Assembly: GCA_031279675.1 (NCBI GenBank)
Contig: JAITIB010000023.1
Location: 1-8,781 of the forward strand
Direction: 5' to 3'
DNA from: Puniceicoccales bacterium
GTDB lineage: Bacteria; Verrucomicrobiota; Verrucomicrobiia; Opitutales; UBA953
Length of the DNA stretch: 8,781 bases
Part shown: positions 1 through 5,967 of the stretch, in pieces
Numbering within the stretch: the stretch's first letter is position 1
How the letters are laid out: each line of letters begins with the position of its first letter
Program-made: the position numbers and the translations under genes
Notes under the pieces: model-generated
The model's database searches: none
What the model saw: only the letters and a program-made list of their open reading frames with translations
What the model was told of the DNA's origin: nothing

Positions 1-49
1 CCCCAACTCGCTCGTAACTCTGACACACTTACAAAATACGACGCATCCT

Positions 50-76
50 CAAGGTGCGCCGCGCCTTGTGCTTTTT
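50..76 (+). terminator. Probable intrinsic terminator of a gene upstream of the window
   Basis: Positions 50-57 pair with 61-68 in an 8-bp stem (one G-U pair) around a 3-nt loop. Two bases later a run of five T follows at 72-76. This is the layout of a rho-independent terminator reading left to right, so it probably ends a plus-strand gene lying to the left of the window. The T run is short and slightly offset, so the call is moderate. Confidence 0.5.
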
Positions 77-121
77 CCTAACCCAACATCCAACAACCAA
101 TATAGAAAATAAGTTAATAAC

Positions 122-1195
122 ATGAAAACGACAACACTCAGAACCTTGACTCTCATCGCTGCCGCCACCGTGGCCCCAAGCGTTTCACATGCGCTTAATT
201 ATGATGGCAGCGTCCTGCGACACGATGAAACGGGTTCCGTTTTGGGCTATGGCAGCTCGCCTTATTTTTTGGACTCGAATGTGGACGACACTTTTCCTGG
301 GCGTAGCTACATTATGGACGGTGTTCTTGTTGCCGATGGCATTACGCTTAACTTGGGCTATTGGAATGGTAGTTCCGATTCTGGCATCCTTGAGATTTCC
401 AGTGGCATGGCCCCTGCCGCCTTGGTTTTGCAAAATGGAAGCGTTGGATTTTTTGAAGGCATTCACGTCTACGGTGGCGTTGATACGCAGTTTGTTCTTG
501 ATAATTCGACAGCATATGTTAATCAAACTCTCCAGAATTTATACGGCGGTATTGTAGTTCGAAACGGGGGCGTGTTGCACATTCGCAACAATAATGGGTG
601 GATGGCTGGCACAACAAACGTCCAAATCGGACAAGACCCCGACCTTTGGAATGGATTTGGAACGGTTACTCTCCAGAGTGGCGCAATGCTCCAGATGGGA
701 GATTATGCCGTCATGGACTTTCAATTTTCGAGTCTGGTTATTGAGGCGGGTTCTCATATTGTAAATGCTGCTACGCCTCAGAACGTTGGATGGCTTACCC
801 TGACAGAATATGCCACCCTTACTGTTGGGCTGGATGGGAGCATGGCAAACGCTGGAGTGGGAGTCGCACCGATCCAAGTTCGAACAGATGCCTATTCTGC
901 AAAGTTGTCTGTGGATGCGAATGGCATTTGGTTCGACCCGGGAGATGAATTTACCCTTGTCCATTCCTTGATCGGAGTAAATTGTTGGTTCGAAGGGCTC
1001 ATCGATCCTTCTGTGGTGACATCGGACACGGGGCAAATCTTTGCCATGGAGGCTCGACAGGTGAGCGCTGGTTATGATGATACCATAGTGCTTGTCGCAA
1101 CAGCCAATGCGATACCCGAGCCCTCGACGTATGCGTTGCTGGGCGGGGTCTGCGCGGTGGCGTTGGCGGTGCTGCGCCGGCGTCGGCGCGGGTGA
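122..1195 (+). CDS. PEP-CTERM sorting-domain surface/secreted protein
   Basis: A 357-aa exported protein. Residues 1-24 form a Sec signal peptide: basic start, hydrophobic core, and an S-H-A signal peptidase site after Ala24. The C-terminus is a textbook PEP-CTERM tail: Pro-Glu-Pro at 332-334, a hydrophobic helix to about 351, then five arginines (352-356) and a final Gly. In this family the tail is recognised by an exosortase, which cleaves it and releases or anchors the protein at the cell surface; no exosortase gene is in the window. The middle (about 25-320) is rich in Gly, Asn, Ser, Val and Leu in alternating beta-like stretches, like passengers of autotransporter-associated beta-strand proteins; no catalytic motif is recognised. 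The leader before the ATG is A/C-rich without a Shine-Dalgarno sequence. The passenger is visibly more AT-rich than the flanking genes while the sorting tail is very GC-rich. Substrate or ligand unknown. Confidence 0.88.
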   Translation: MKTTTLRTLTLIAAATVAPSVSHALNYDGSVLRHDETGSVLGYGSSPYFLDSNVDDTFPGRSYIMDGVLVADGITLNLGYWNGSSDSGILEISSGMAPAALVLQNGSVGFFEGIHVYGGVDTQFVLDNSTAYVNQTLQNLYGGIVVRNGGVLHIRNNNGWMAGTTNVQIGQDPDLWNGFGTVTLQSGAMLQMGDYAVMDFQFSSLVIEAGSHIVNAATPQNVGWLTLTEYATLTVGLDGSMANAGVGVAPIQVRTDAYSAKLSVDANGIWFDPGDEFTLVHSLIGVNCWFEGLIDPSVVTSDTGQIFAMEARQVSAGYDDTIVLVATANAIPEPSTYALLGGVCAVALAVLRRRRRG

Positions 1196-1253
1196 GTGAT
1201 CGGGGCAAGAATTTGCTTCCCTTTGGGGGTGGACACGATTTGTTGATCCGCTC

Positions 1254-2435
1254 ATGGCAAACGACGCAGTTTTGGCACTTGAGGATGGCAGCGTGTTCCG
1301 CGGACGCGCCTTTGGCGCATTGGCGACGGTGACGGGCGAGGCGGTTTTTAACACCAGCATGACGGGTTATCAGGAGATCCTGACCGACCCGTCCTACTTT
1401 GGGCAGATTGTCACGATGACCTTCCCCGAGATCGGCAATTACGGTGTTAACGACGCGGACACGGAGTCGGATGCGCCCAAGTGCTCCGGGTTTGTCGTCC
1501 GCAAGCTCAGTCCAGTTGTCAGCAACTGGCGCGCGACGCTTCCGCTTGATGCGTATTTGAAAAAGCACGGGCTGCCCGGCATTGAGGAGGTGGACACGCG
1601 CGCGATCACAAAAAAGCTTCGTGTGCGCGGCGCGATGAAGGCGTGCCTTTCCACGGAGGGCATCTCCGGGGAGGAGGCGGTGGCGCGTGCCACTGGCTGG
1701 GCCGGGCTTGTCGGGCGCGACTTCGTGCGCGAGGTCACCTGCGGTGCCGCCCACGACTTCGAGGATGGCGCGGCGCCCTTCAGCGTTCCCGGGACTGCGT
1801 TGCCGGGGCTGGCGGCCATTCGCGGGCGTCCGGTTTACCGGGTGGCGGCCTACGATTTTGGGGCCAAGACATCCATCTTCAAACGCCTTGCGCACGCCGG
1901 GTTCGACGTGCGCATTTTCCCCGCGCACACGCCTGCCGCGGAGATCAGGCGGCATGGGCCCGACTGCGTTTTTCTCTCCAACGGCCCCGGTGATCCCGCC
2001 GCCCTCGGCTATGCGCACGATGCCGTGCGCGAGCTCATTGCCGCGGGTTATCCGATATTTGGGATCTGCCTTGGCCATCAAATCATCACGCACGCCATTG
2101 GCGCGAAAACCTACAAGCTCAAGTTCGGGCATCGCGGCGGCAACCAGCCCGTCAAGAACATGGAGACGGGCGTGGTGAGCATCACGGCGCAAAACCATGG
2201 GTTTGCGGCAAGCGCGGAGGCGTTGGAGCGCGCGGGGGCGATCGTCACCGAGATCAACCTGAATGACCGGACGGTGGCGGGGTTGCGTTTGCGCGGCAAG
2301 GACGTGTTCTCGGTCCAATACCATCCCGAGGCCGGCCCCGGCCCGAATGATGCGAGTGTGCTGTTTGAAAAATTTTACCAAATGGTCCACGCGCGCAAGG
2401 GGGGCGACGCCACCGTGAAAGGGGCGGGAGAATAG
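1254..2435 (+). CDS. carA: Carbamoyl-phosphate synthase small (glutaminase) subunit
   Basis: 393 aa, close to the usual CarA length. CarA hydrolyses glutamine and channels ammonia to the large subunit CarB, which makes carbamoyl phosphate for pyrimidine and arginine synthesis in the cytoplasm. The N-terminal CarA domain (about 1-150) carries the family stretches NTSMTGYQEI and DPSYFGQIV. The C-terminal class I glutamine amidotransferase domain (about 190-380) shows SNGPGDP (242-248), the nucleophile elbow GICLGHQ with Cys272, the GHRGGNQPV segment, QNHGFA, and HPE with His357 and Glu359, so the Cys-His-Glu triad is complete. The ATG at 1254 gives the normal family N-terminus; no Shine-Dalgarno sequence lies directly before it. 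It starts 58 bp after the PEP-CTERM gene. No carB is in the window; it must lie elsewhere. The large structured gap downstream separates it from fabZ. Confidence 0.97.
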   Translation: MANDAVLALEDGSVFRGRAFGALATVTGEAVFNTSMTGYQEILTDPSYFGQIVTMTFPEIGNYGVNDADTESDAPKCSGFVVRKLSPVVSNWRATLPLDAYLKKHGLPGIEEVDTRAITKKLRVRGAMKACLSTEGISGEEAVARATGWAGLVGRDFVREVTCGAAHDFEDGAAPFSVPGTALPGLAAIRGRPVYRVAAYDFGAKTSIFKRLAHAGFDVRIFPAHTPAAEIRRHGPDCVFLSNGPGDPAALGYAHDAVRELIAAGYPIFGICLGHQIITHAIGAKTYKLKFGHRGGNQPVKNMETGVVSITAQNHGFAASAEALERAGAIVTEINLNDRTVAGLRLRGKDVFSVQYHPEAGPGPNDASVLFEKFYQMVHARKGGDATVKGAGE

Positions 2436-2523
2436 GGGTTGCCCGCAAAAAGCTTTCCGAAGTCCGGTGTTTTCCACGCATGAAGGCGTGGAGGGAGGGC
2501 TTGGCGGAAATTTATTTTTTTCA

Positions 2524-2552
2524 TTGACCCCGCATGGGAATTCCCAATTTTG
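2524..2552 (+). promoter_or_regulatory. Weak candidate promoter with a 12-bp palindrome in its spacer
   Basis: TTGACC at 2524-2529 matches five of six bases of a sigma-70 -35 box and follows an A/T-rich tract. After exactly 17 bases comes AATTTT (2547-2552), only a 3-of-6 match to a -10 box. The spacer holds the perfect palindrome TGGGAATTCCCA (2535-2546), which could be an operator. If it is a promoter, its transcript would run into the structured element at 2685-2842. The poor -10 box keeps this speculative. Confidence 0.2.
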
Positions 2553-2684
2553 CGCGCCGGATGCCGAGCTCCGGCCTCTCGTTCGCCGCGTGCTCGCGCG
2601 CGCCGTTTCGCAAATCAACTCCAACATCATCCGTCCAGCCCAACAATTATTCCCACGTCCTCACATCCATAAAAAATTTGCCGC

Positions 2685-2813
2685 GTAGCTTCGGCTGCTG
2701 TCTCTGTCGAAATGTAGGAAGTTTCCACCCAAATGACCAGCGCTGAAACAACGCCCCGCGCTGGGGCGTATTGAAAGCGTTTCATAAGGGGTTCCTACAT
2801 CCCCGACAGGGGC
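2685..2813 (+). ncRNA. Candidate structured RNA or palindromic repeat element
   Basis: Two adjacent structures can be drawn base by base. The first is a 5-bp hairpin (2685-2689 with 2694-2698) closed by a C(TTCG)G tetraloop, a stable RNA loop. The second is a long irregular hairpin: 2700-2709 with 2804-2813 (10 bp), 2712-2720 with 2792-2800 (9 bp, perfect), CCC 2728-2730 with GGG 2788-2790, 2733-2736 with 2782-2785, 2739-2744 with 2776-2781 (6 bp), and a perfect 7-bp end stem 2751-2757 with 2763-2769 around the loop GCGCT. Four pairs are G-U when read as plus-strand RNA (2686:2697, 2701:2812, 2703:2810, 2740:2780) and would be A-C mismatches on the other strand, favouring a plus-strand transcript. 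It could be an attenuator leader of fabZ-fabI, an independent small RNA, or a REP/MITE-like dispersed repeat. I do not recognise a named RNA family. Confidence 0.5.
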
Positions 2814-2842
2814 GTGATTAGATGCGACCCCTTGTTTTTTTT
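2806..2842 (+). terminator. Intrinsic terminator-like hairpin before fabZ-fabI
   Basis: ACA 2806-2808 pairs with TGT 2833-2835, GGGG 2809-2812 with CCCC 2828-2831, and CG 2813-2814 with CG 2825-2826, with single-base bulges at 2827 and 2832 and a 10-nt loop (2815-2824). A T run continues to 2842. This is a rho-independent terminator layout on the plus strand. Its 5' arm (2806-2814) overlaps the 3' arm of the long hairpin (2804-2813), so the two cannot form together. It may simply end transcripts from carA or a small RNA, or be a conditional attenuator. Confidence 0.5.
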
Positions 2843-3034
2843 CCAAGCCGCCGGTGTGTGCTTGAAAATGTTCCTGGCGGGGGTTTGCCAGCCGTTCCGC
2901 CCCGGTTTCTCACGATGCCTTTTTTCGCCTGTCATTCCCTTGTTTCCACGCCGTCTGTTCCGACGGCGGCCCGCTGTGCCCCCGCGTCTTTTTTCTGGCG
3001 GCGCTGGCCGTCCTCCCTATGCCCTCAATCCGCC

Positions 3035-3499
3035 ATGATTCAGGAGATTCTTGAGACCATTCCACACCGTCCCCCCTTTTTGTTCGTTGATGACATTGTC
3101 GCGTTGCGTGATGACGGCGCCACGTGCGCGCGGACGTTTCGCGACGACGAGTTTTTTTATGCCGGGCACTATCCCGCGAATCCGCTCACGCCCGGAGTCT
3201 TGCTCTGCGAGGCGGTTTTTCAGGCGGGCGCGGTGTTTCTTGTGAGAAAAATTGTCACGGACGCCACCGCCGGCGACGTTCCCGTGCTTTGCCGCATTGA
3301 GGAGGCGAAGTTCAAGGGCATGGTTTTTCCCGGCGACACGGTCATGATTGACGTCACCTTGCGCGAGAAAATGCAGGGCTTTTTTTTCATGAGCGGCAAG
3401 GTGTCGAGGGCTGGCAGGACGATGCTCACGCTCCGTTTCGCCCTCGCGCTCGTTGCGCGCGAAAAGGCCGCCACCTCCAATTTCTCCGCTTCCCGATGA
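3035..3499 (+). CDS. fabZ: FabZ-type 3-hydroxyacyl-[acyl-carrier-protein] dehydratase
   Basis: 154 aa from the ATG at 3035, the normal FabZ length; the frame is open further upstream but that extension looks non-coding and the N-terminal IPHRPPFLFVD motif sits correctly with this start. A hot-dog fold enzyme that dehydrates 3-hydroxyacyl-ACP to trans-2-enoyl-ACP in fatty-acid elongation. The active-site motif GHYPANPLTPGVLLCEA carries catalytic His45 and Glu59, 14 residues apart as in FabZ; the later FKGMVFPGDTV stretch is the conserved PGD segment. The residues after the His (YPANPLTPGV) differ from the common FPGRPVMPGV form, so this may be a divergent FabZ-like clade rather than the sole housekeeping copy. 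No Shine-Dalgarno site. It overlaps the reductase gene by 4 bp (ATGA), which suggests translational coupling. A specialised lipid pathway is the main alternative role. Confidence 0.85.
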   Translation: MIQEILETIPHRPPFLFVDDIVALRDDGATCARTFRDDEFFYAGHYPANPLTPGVLLCEAVFQAGAVFLVRKIVTDATAGDVPVLCRIEEAKFKGMVFPGDTVMIDVTLREKMQGFFFMSGKVSRAGRTMLTLRFALALVAREKAATSNFSASR

Positions 3500-4314
3500 A
3501 CGACTATTTGCAGCTCGGCGGAAGGAAATTCCTCGTCACCGGTGTCGCCAACAAGAAATCCGTTGCGTGGCACATTGCGCAAACGCTGGAGCGGCTCGGC
3601 GCCACCGTGATTTACAGCGTGCGCACCGGGGCGCGGCGCGAATCGCTGCGGGCGCTCCTCGCGGACAGGCCGGTCTTTGTGTGCGATGTCGAGGACGAGG
3701 CGCGGACGGCCCGTCTCGCCGGAGAGGTGGCGTCGGCGCACGGGAGCGGTCTCCACGGGCTTGTGCACAGCATCGCGTTTGCCAATTACAGCGGCGGCGC
3801 GAAAGCCTTTCACGAGACGCGCCGGGCGGACTTTCTCCAGGCGGCGGCCATCAGCGCGTTCTCCCTCGTGGAGCTCGCGCGCGCATTCAAGCCGCACCTT
3901 GCGGACGATGCGTCCGTGGTCACCATTGGCATCTCGGCGCAGGTCACGGCGGCAAACTACGGCTACATGTCGCCCGTGAAAGCCGCGCTTGAGTCCATCA
4001 CGCGCTTTCTCGCCAAGTCGTTCAGCGCCGACACCCGCGTGCGCTTCAACTCCGTCAATGCCGGCCCGCTCAAGACCAGCGCCTCGGCAGGCATCCCCGG
4101 CTACATGGACAACTACCTCTTTGCCGAAAAACTCACCTTGCGCAAACGCAACATCACCACACAGGAGGTGGCCGACACGGCTGTGTGGCTTCTCAGCCCG
4201 CGTTCCAGCGGCGTGAACGCCCAGGGCATTGTCGTGGACGCGGGCATGGGCTGGAATTACTTCGACGAAAGCGTCGTCAAGCTTGCCACGCGCATTCCTG
4301 ACGGCACCGCCTGA
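3496..4314 (+). CDS. fabI: FabI-type enoyl-[acyl-carrier-protein] reductase
   Basis: 272 aa, near the usual FabI length. It should reduce trans-2-enoyl-ACP with NAD(P)H, the last step of the elongation cycle, acting on the product of the gene just upstream. Rossmann fold of the atypical short-chain reductase type: the nucleotide-binding motif TGVANKKSVAW (15-25) is diagnostic of FabI, Asp64-Val65 sits at the adenine pocket, and HSIAFA (91-96) matches FabI. The catalytic Tyr-x6-Lys is Tyr155 and Lys162 (NYGYMSPVK), followed by the NAGPLKT segment (FabI AGPIRT). The second conserved tyrosine of bacterial FabI (Tyr146 in E. coli) has no counterpart: the aligned stretch reads TIGISA, giving Gly or Ile there. 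Start ATG overlaps the fabZ stop by 4 bp. The family is clear; the altered active-site position and exact substrate are open. Confidence 0.85.
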   Translation: MNDYLQLGGRKFLVTGVANKKSVAWHIAQTLERLGATVIYSVRTGARRESLRALLADRPVFVCDVEDEARTARLAGEVASAHGSGLHGLVHSIAFANYSGGAKAFHETRRADFLQAAAISAFSLVELARAFKPHLADDASVVTIGISAQVTAANYGYMSPVKAALESITRFLAKSFSADTRVRFNSVNAGPLKTSASAGIPGYMDNYLFAEKLTLRKRNITTQEVADTAVWLLSPRSSGVNAQGIVVDAGMGWNYFDESVVKLATRIPDGTA

Positions 4315-4361
4315 CATTGTCCGCCGCCCACCCCCATCCACCCTTCTCGTTTTTCTCAAAC

Positions 4362-4907
4362 ATGAGCATCCCGACACTTGAAAAAATCCCTATCCAGGAA
4401 CGCTGTTTCCTTTTTGCCGAGCGCGTCGTGAAACTTGCCCAGCATCTTTCGCAGACCAAAAAAGAGAACGTAATGTCAAAGCAGGTGCTGCGCTGCGGCA
4501 CCGCCATCGGAGCCAACGTGGAAGACGCCACCGGGAGCTCCACCGGCACCGACTACTGCGCGCGCATCTCGATCGCCTACAAGGAGGCGCGCAAAACCTC
4601 CTACTGGCTGCGCCTTCTGCGCGCGGGCGAATTCCTCACGGAGTGCCAGTTCAAAAGCATTTACGCGGACGTGGAGACCCTCTGCCGCATCCTGTGGACA
4701 ATCCGAAAACACTCCCAGGCGCAGCTGCGCGCCCAGGAGCAGGCGGCGCGCGCGCACAACAGGGGTGACAGCTCGCAAATCGAGTTTGTCGACCCCGTGA
4801 CAGCCGCGAACAACGCGAACTCCCCCGCGCGAGCGTTTGCGCCACCGGGCGCCCATGAGGACGAGGACACGGACACGGATTCAACGCCGCCATCCGCGAA
4901 AAAATAG
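4362..4907 (+). CDS. Four-helix-bundle protein (S23/23S-rRNA-intervening-sequence family)
   Basis: 181 aa from the ATG at 4362; a TTG 15 codons upstream is in frame but would add a poor N-terminus. Residues 1-125 are helical and match the four-helix-bundle family found in 23S rRNA intervening sequences and related to the Avd accessory protein of diversity-generating retroelements: RCGTAIGANVEDA (44-56), then ISIAYKEARKTSYWLRLL (69-86), the typical LSIA-KEA-YWL block. The cellular role of stand-alone members is poorly known; nucleic-acid or protein binding is usually suspected. No rRNA, reverse transcriptase or variable repeat is nearby, so an rRNA insert or diversity element is not supported. 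The C-terminal 60 residues are an unusual low-complexity tail, Ala-rich then acidic (EDEDTDTD at about 166-173), ending in Lys-Lys. It lies 47 bp after fabI and 57 bp before radC, probably in the same transcript. No Shine-Dalgarno site. Confidence 0.8.
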   Translation: MSIPTLEKIPIQERCFLFAERVVKLAQHLSQTKKENVMSKQVLRCGTAIGANVEDATGSSTGTDYCARISIAYKEARKTSYWLRLLRAGEFLTECQFKSIYADVETLCRILWTIRKHSQAQLRAQEQAARAHNRGDSSQIEFVDPVTAANNANSPARAFAPPGAHEDEDTDTDSTPPSAKK

Positions 4908-4964
4908 TTTGCCGGGCCCGCGCCCCGCCCCCAACCCACGGTCTCATTGGAAAAACCTCCCGCC

Positions 4965-5705
4965 ATGAACACCACCCCGTTCACCACCAGCGAAAACAAC
5001 CCGCCCACCGCCCCTCTCACCAGTGTCCCGACGCACGAACGCCCCCAGGAACGCCTTGAGAAACTCGGCGCGCGCGCACTGCAGGACGCCGAGCTCGTCG
5101 CCATGCTTCTGCGCAGCGGCACTGTTGGCGAAAATGTGCTCACGGTCGCCTCGCGCCTCGTGCACGAGGCGGGCTCGCTCGGCAACCTCGTCGCATGGAC
5201 ACGCGAAGACTTCGCCGCGCGGCGCGGCATCGGCCACGTCAAGGCGCTCCAGCTCGTGACCGTGATGGAAATCGCCCGCCGCATCATGGAACAAGGCAAG
5301 GAGGCCGCGCCACTGCTCGAATCCCCCGCGCAAGTCTACCCCTTTTTTCGCGACATCATCCACGGACTCGACATCGAAAAATGCTGGGTGCTGTGCCTCA
5401 ACACACGCCACCGGCTCATCCGTTGTGTCGAGATCACCTCCGGCACCGCCAACAGCACACTCATCCACCCGCGCGAAGTGTTCCGCCCCGTCCTGCGCCT
5501 CGGCGCCTCCGCGGCCATCCTCGCGCACAACCACCCCGGCGGCGACCCCGAACCAAGCAAGTCCGACATCGTCTCGACCCGCCAGCTGCGCGACGCCGCC
5601 AACATCCTCGGCGTCGGGCTGCTCGATCACATCATCCTCGGAAACCCCGCCTCCGATGCCCGCGGACAGGGCTGGTTCAGTTTCAAGAATGCCGGCTTGC
5701 TCTGA
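4965..5705 (+). CDS. radC: RadC family JAMM-motif protein
   Basis: 246 aa from the ATG at 4965, slightly longer than typical RadC because of a disordered Thr/Pro/Asn-rich N-terminus (1-20). The conserved start PTHERPQERLEKLG follows (22-35), then a helix-hairpin-helix-like segment RRGIGHVKALQL (86-97) and the C-terminal JAB1/MPN-like metalloprotease-type domain (about 120-246). The metal-binding signature HNHPGGDPEPSKSD supplies His188, His190 and Asp201, with a candidate acidic residue Glu156 upstream; these are intact. RadC proteins were once linked to DNA repair, but that link in E. coli was withdrawn and their biochemical role remains uncertain. The gene follows the four-helix-bundle gene by 57 bp on the same strand. 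A TTG six codons upstream is in frame, but ATG is preferred. The 3' neighbour starts about 260 bp later. Confidence 0.95.
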   Translation: MNTTPFTTSENNPPTAPLTSVPTHERPQERLEKLGARALQDAELVAMLLRSGTVGENVLTVASRLVHEAGSLGNLVAWTREDFAARRGIGHVKALQLVTVMEIARRIMEQGKEAAPLLESPAQVYPFFRDIIHGLDIEKCWVLCLNTRHRLIRCVEITSGTANSTLIHPREVFRPVLRLGASAAILAHNHPGGDPEPSKSDIVSTRQLRDAANILGVGLLDHIILGNPASDARGQGWFSFKNAGLL

Positions 5706-5819
5706 CGGCCCGCAATGCCACGGACGCGCCCCGCCCAGATTTTGCTTTCCTTTGGTGAAAAAAAGCATAGGCATCACCCCTCGCACGCGGGCCTCATTCG
5801 AACCCGGAAAACCCGGCGC

Positions 5820-5849
5820 GGCAACGACAACGTTGCCCCACAAAGGAGG
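5820..5849 (+). promoter_or_regulatory. Hairpin followed by an orphan Shine-Dalgarno-like AAAGGAGG
   Basis: GGCAACG (5820-5826) pairs perfectly with CGTTGCC (5831-5837) around the loop ACAA. Four bases later AAAGGAGG (5842-5849) is a near-perfect Shine-Dalgarno sequence, rare in this window. No ATG, GTG or TTG lies at a usable distance after it; the next in-frame ATG is at 5911. It may be chance, a remnant of a lost start, or part of the leader of the downstream gene. Confidence 0.2.
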
Positions 5850-5967
5850 ACCCAAAACACAACGACGCCCGCGTTCTCACAAAATCAACCGGCGCCCCTT
5901 GTCCAAACCAATGACATCAGCGCCCCAACCAAGAAAGAACCTACATCCAACCTACAATCCAACAGCA

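Larger units (their letters stand above)
2436..3034. other. Roughly 600-bp non-coding gap between carA and fabZ
   Basis: No convincing gene lies here; open frames in the gap lack family motifs and coding-like composition. Left part: a 7-bp hairpin (2473-2479 with 2486-2492, loop 2480-2485) just after carA, with a T-rich tract only at about 2510-2520, too far away for a standard terminator; then a perfect 12-bp palindrome at 2535-2546. Centre: the structured element at 2685-2813 and the terminator-like hairpin at 2806-2842, listed separately. Right part (2843-3034): a C/T-rich leader with two small hairpins (2874-2878 with 2887-2891; 2949-2955 with 2962-2968) and no recognisable Shine-Dalgarno site before the fabZ ATG. 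Confidence 0.6.

Noticed and set aside
1202..1224. Possible terminator between the PEP-CTERM gene and carA
   Set aside because: Only 4 bp pair without interruption and the following T run is three bases, too weak to call.
999..2630. Long minus-strand open frame (543 codons) opposite carA
   Set aside because: It mirrors carA, is rich in Arg/Pro/His/Ala without any domain, and arises from GC-rich codon bias of the true gene.
3220..4377. Minus-strand open frame of 385 codons opposite fabZ/fabI
   Set aside because: Antisense shadow of two clearly recognised enzymes; no motifs of its own.
4362..4907. Diversity-generating retroelement or rRNA intervening sequence suggested by the four-helix-bundle gene
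   Set aside because: There is no reverse transcriptase, template/variable repeat pair or 23S rRNA sequence in the window.
5790..5825. TTCGAACCC stretch resembling a tRNA T-arm
   Set aside because: The flanking bases do not form the T-stem on either strand, and no acceptor or anticodon arm can be found.
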